Source: Baylisascaris procyonis
Taxonomy: Eukaryota; Nematoda; Chromadorea; Rhabditida; Ascarididae
Direction: 5' to 3'
Length of the DNA stretch: 64,000 nucleotides
NCBI GenBank assembly: GCA_037389465.1
Contig: JAZARR010000197.1
Coordinates: forward strand, 7,465,501 to 7,529,500
The number at the start of each line of letters is the position of its first letter. Position 1 is the first letter of the stretch. The translations under genes were made by a program, and so were the position numbers. The notes beneath the pieces were generated by a model. That model was not told the DNA's origin and made no database searches. It saw only the letters and a program-made list of their open reading frames with translations. Of this stretch, positions 61,572 through 64,000 are shown one piece after another.

Positions 61572-63877
61572 TTATATTGAAATAGAGACCTTAATCGCAA
61601 ATGCTTCATCTTTACGCATTTCCTTGATTGTTTTGCACATAGTACAAAATCCACAAGCGAGATAGATGAAGATCAACGTAGCGATAATAGCAACGATAAC
61701 AGCCCATAACATCGTATCGTCGCTCTCATTGATTGCTAAACATTATTCGATCAGGTTTACCACTTCAGAAATCTGATGAATAAATAAACAACAAACATTC
61801 TTTAAATCTTTTTAGTGAATTAAATTTTCGCCTAGTTTTACTGTCTAAACCTTAAATGTTTAGAATGATATGGATGACAATAATGCTCAGCACTGATCAC
61901 GTCTGTTCGAATTATGCAAATTGCTTGCTAGCAGCCGTGTGTCACTAGCGTTGCGCTTCCTTTTGAGAATATGCGTGATGTTTGCATATTAATGAGGTCG
62001 CCGGTCAACACGATTCCCGTTGCATCATAGCTGAGTCAAAACGACAGGATGGAATACATATTATTCGGGAAAGAGAGGAGACGGGGTGAAGATAAGGCAT
62101 GGAACAAGCACAATTCCCATCGATCAAAGATTTCCTGCTTTTCTTCAATATAGCAATGTTCCAACATACCTAATTACTTGTACGAGAGTGCCAAATGGCG
62201 ATGAATGAGGTACGAGTTCAACGTAGCGGCTATGCTCACGTCTAGAATCTGTTGTTGAGCATTAGCGTCTAAGCACATATATTCATATGAAGTAAGTCAG
62301 CTGTTAATGCACTTAAAATACAAAAAGGTAGGAATTCGGTTACGTGGCTGGTCACTTCTCGATGCCTTCTCTTCCGATTTCTTTTCTTGTTTCTCTTCTT
62401 CTGCTAAACATATCCGCATTAAAATACAGTTTTCACAAACATTCGCTTAGCGTTAAGAAGGAAGACTGTTCGAATTGATACACTCTCGATGACTTTGAAT
62501 TTTATTGGCGAAACTTTGCTGATATTTTGGTTGGTTTCTTTAAGATAAAGCTATGTATTTGCACGTTCACTTCCTTCGACAATAGCAGAATTCATCCATT
62601 CTCAAAAGGAAAAACATTTTTTATTTAAATTCTTTTAGGAGATCAGCTCTTATAGGGCTACATTTAGGAGAAATTTTACTATTTAAACGATCGAAATGTG
62701 CAACTTCTGCCCTTGAACTTGTTGCTTAGGACAGAATGATCTAAAAAATGAGCAAATTCGGACAGTTTAAACAAACGTAAATGGCCTGTTTGTAGAATAC
62801 TTTATGGATGCGAGAGAATGTGAACGACAAGCAACATTCTTATCAAAAACTGTTAAAGACTCAGGTAGTAAACAATTACTGTGGGCTAGACAAGGCACGT
62901 GCTAGCGTTTTTTTTTTTTTTTTTTTGAGTATCTCGTGCAAAAGTATTTCATTATGAAATTTAATTAAAAGTTTTTGTGAAAAATAGAATCTGCGGATGC
63001 AAGGGTACATTTTTATCACAGTAAGAAATTATTTTTGGTAAGGTGAGTGCGATTTTTTATATAGCTGATGGGATGGTGAACTTCTATTAGTAGACGAAGA
63101 ATAAATTTTCATGTTAATTCAATTTGCAGTGCGAAATTATCCAAAATTAAAGCATCGATGACGTCGAACCAATCCGACACTAGCTTTGTAGTGCATGACG
63201 CAGATTTTCTAGTTCATCTACTTCGCTTCTGTTATGTACATACTTAAGGCACTACTTGAAGAGTGTTGCTAAGCATGGTTTCATGATTGAAAGTTGGTAG
63301 CAAGCGTCCATCGGGTGATCCACTCACAGAGTGCCATAGAGACAGAGAGAATGTATTTTGTTCGCTATTATATTATTCCGATGTGACAATTCGACAAATT
63401 TTGGGCACAGATAACTGAAACTGTAAAAGTGCATAGTAAATAATGTTGCAAAATTTGAATTTTCGGCGCTGATAAGAGTTTTCCAGAGCATCTTGAGCTC
63501 AATCGCTCGAAGGAGATGCAGCTATAATCATAATCTAAAAGATCTGCAGACTGCAATTTACTTCTTACAAAACGGTTGTAATAGAAAAATGCGTCATACA
63601 TTCACATCGTCCACTCCCGGTTCAAAAACATCACATATACGGAATCATGTGCCTCCATAGCGCTTACTTTTCGGAACTGCCAACTGCGTTGTTGTCAAAC
63701 TGTAGGCGGCCGTCGCCGTTGTAGCGGCACTGCTTGTTTCTGATGTATTGCTTTTCGTAGAACTTAACGTGATATCGCTTGTTTCAGTGACGTGGACGGT
63801 TGAACTGACATTGTCCGTTGTTGGCAACCCTATTTCGTTCGGCTGATAGGTTCTGCTATCGTCAGGTACACTTTCAC
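61572..63877 (-). CDS. Thr/Ser-rich type I membrane protein, 3' exons only (unit B)
   Basis: Two minus-strand exons: 63668-63877 (acceptor TTACAG, donor GTAAGC) and 61572-61735 (acceptor TTTAG, stop TAA at 61572-61574). The first starts and ends in phase 1 and encodes a Thr/Ser-rich, likely O-glycosylated ectodomain segment (TVHVTETSDITLSSTKS). The second joins in phase and gives NESDDTMLWAVIVAIIATLI then FIYLACGFC, a membrane helix of about 23 residues. A short basic, Cys-containing cytosolic tail (CTMCKTIKEMRKDE) follows. Unit A shows that at least one more phase-1 Thr-rich exon precedes these; for unit B it lies beyond the window. No family recognised; a mucin-like surface protein is the best description. 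Confidence 0.7.
61736..63667. other. Intron of the unit B membrane-protein gene
   Basis: Contains most of the unit-B-specific 1,665-bp block. No other gene or repeat is supported, apart from a 20-base T run near 62910. Confidence 0.55.
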
Positions 63878-64000
63878 CTGTAAAGTATATTTCGTAGTCA
63901 AATGAGCTTCGCGATAAGTTCCCACAATTAAATAACGTCTACCATTTTGATGAATCACAAGACAGAGATGAATTTCCTAATGCTAATTTATGATAACACC

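Larger units (their letters stand above)
48404..64000 (+). repeat. Tandem segmental duplication, unit B (continues past the window)
   Basis: Direct copy of unit A starting at TGCAAAACCCGCACAATA. The window ends at a point equivalent to about 47362 in A, so roughly 1 kb of the unit, including the first exons of the Thr-rich gene, lies outside. Private material is the LINE (48462-51983), 54219-54790 and 61451-63115. Confidence 0.95.

Overview
The window looks like metazoan nuclear DNA. Genes are split by AT-rich introns, splice sites are GT/AG, and the proteins are animal families. Multi-domain ShKT secreted proteins together with RTE and CR1-like retrotransposons make a nematode the most likely source. 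This is an inference; no species marker was seen.

Layout, left half (1-32160, AT-rich, many homopolymers and microsatellites). Three housekeeping genes lie on the minus strand. They are a METTL4-type MT-A70 adenine methyltransferase (exons between 1989 and 8269), a ZIP1/2/3-like SLC39 zinc transporter (six phase-consistent exons, 11915-17487) and the rRNA-processing factor EBP2 (20085-24813). A foldback-type mobile element (24847-27466) with long inverted arms, subterminal ~180-bp repeats and two copies of a half OTU-protease domain abuts the EBP2 start. A third, solo arm follows at 27536-27975. On the plus strand comes AP-3 adaptor sigma (28700-31612).

Layout, right half (32161-64000, visibly less AT-rich). 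This is one ~16.2-kb segment present twice in direct tandem: unit A 32161-48403, and unit B from 48404 to beyond the window end. The two copies are nearly identical where they align. Unit A carries a private RTE insertion (40299-43510) whose empty site is intact in B. Unit B carries a private CR1-like LINE (about 48462-51983) whose empty site is intact in A. Each unit has one secreted triple-ShKT gene with a TATA/initiator promoter and a 5' non-coding exon spliced directly onto the ATG. Each also has part of a Thr/Ser-rich single-pass membrane-protein gene. That gene is broken in A: its transmembrane exon is replaced by 248 bp containing a decayed tRNA, there is a homopolymer frameshift, and its 5' end is cut by the duplication junction. 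Its visible exons are intact in B. Unit A alone also has a 1.9-kb block with a spliced Ser/Arg-rich ORF and a truncated membrane-protein ORF, neither of which I recognise.

The left-half genes are unrelated housekeeping functions with no sign of an operon. The main biological interest is the young tandem duplication, the opposite fates of its two gene pairs, and the OTU-carrying foldback element next to EBP2.
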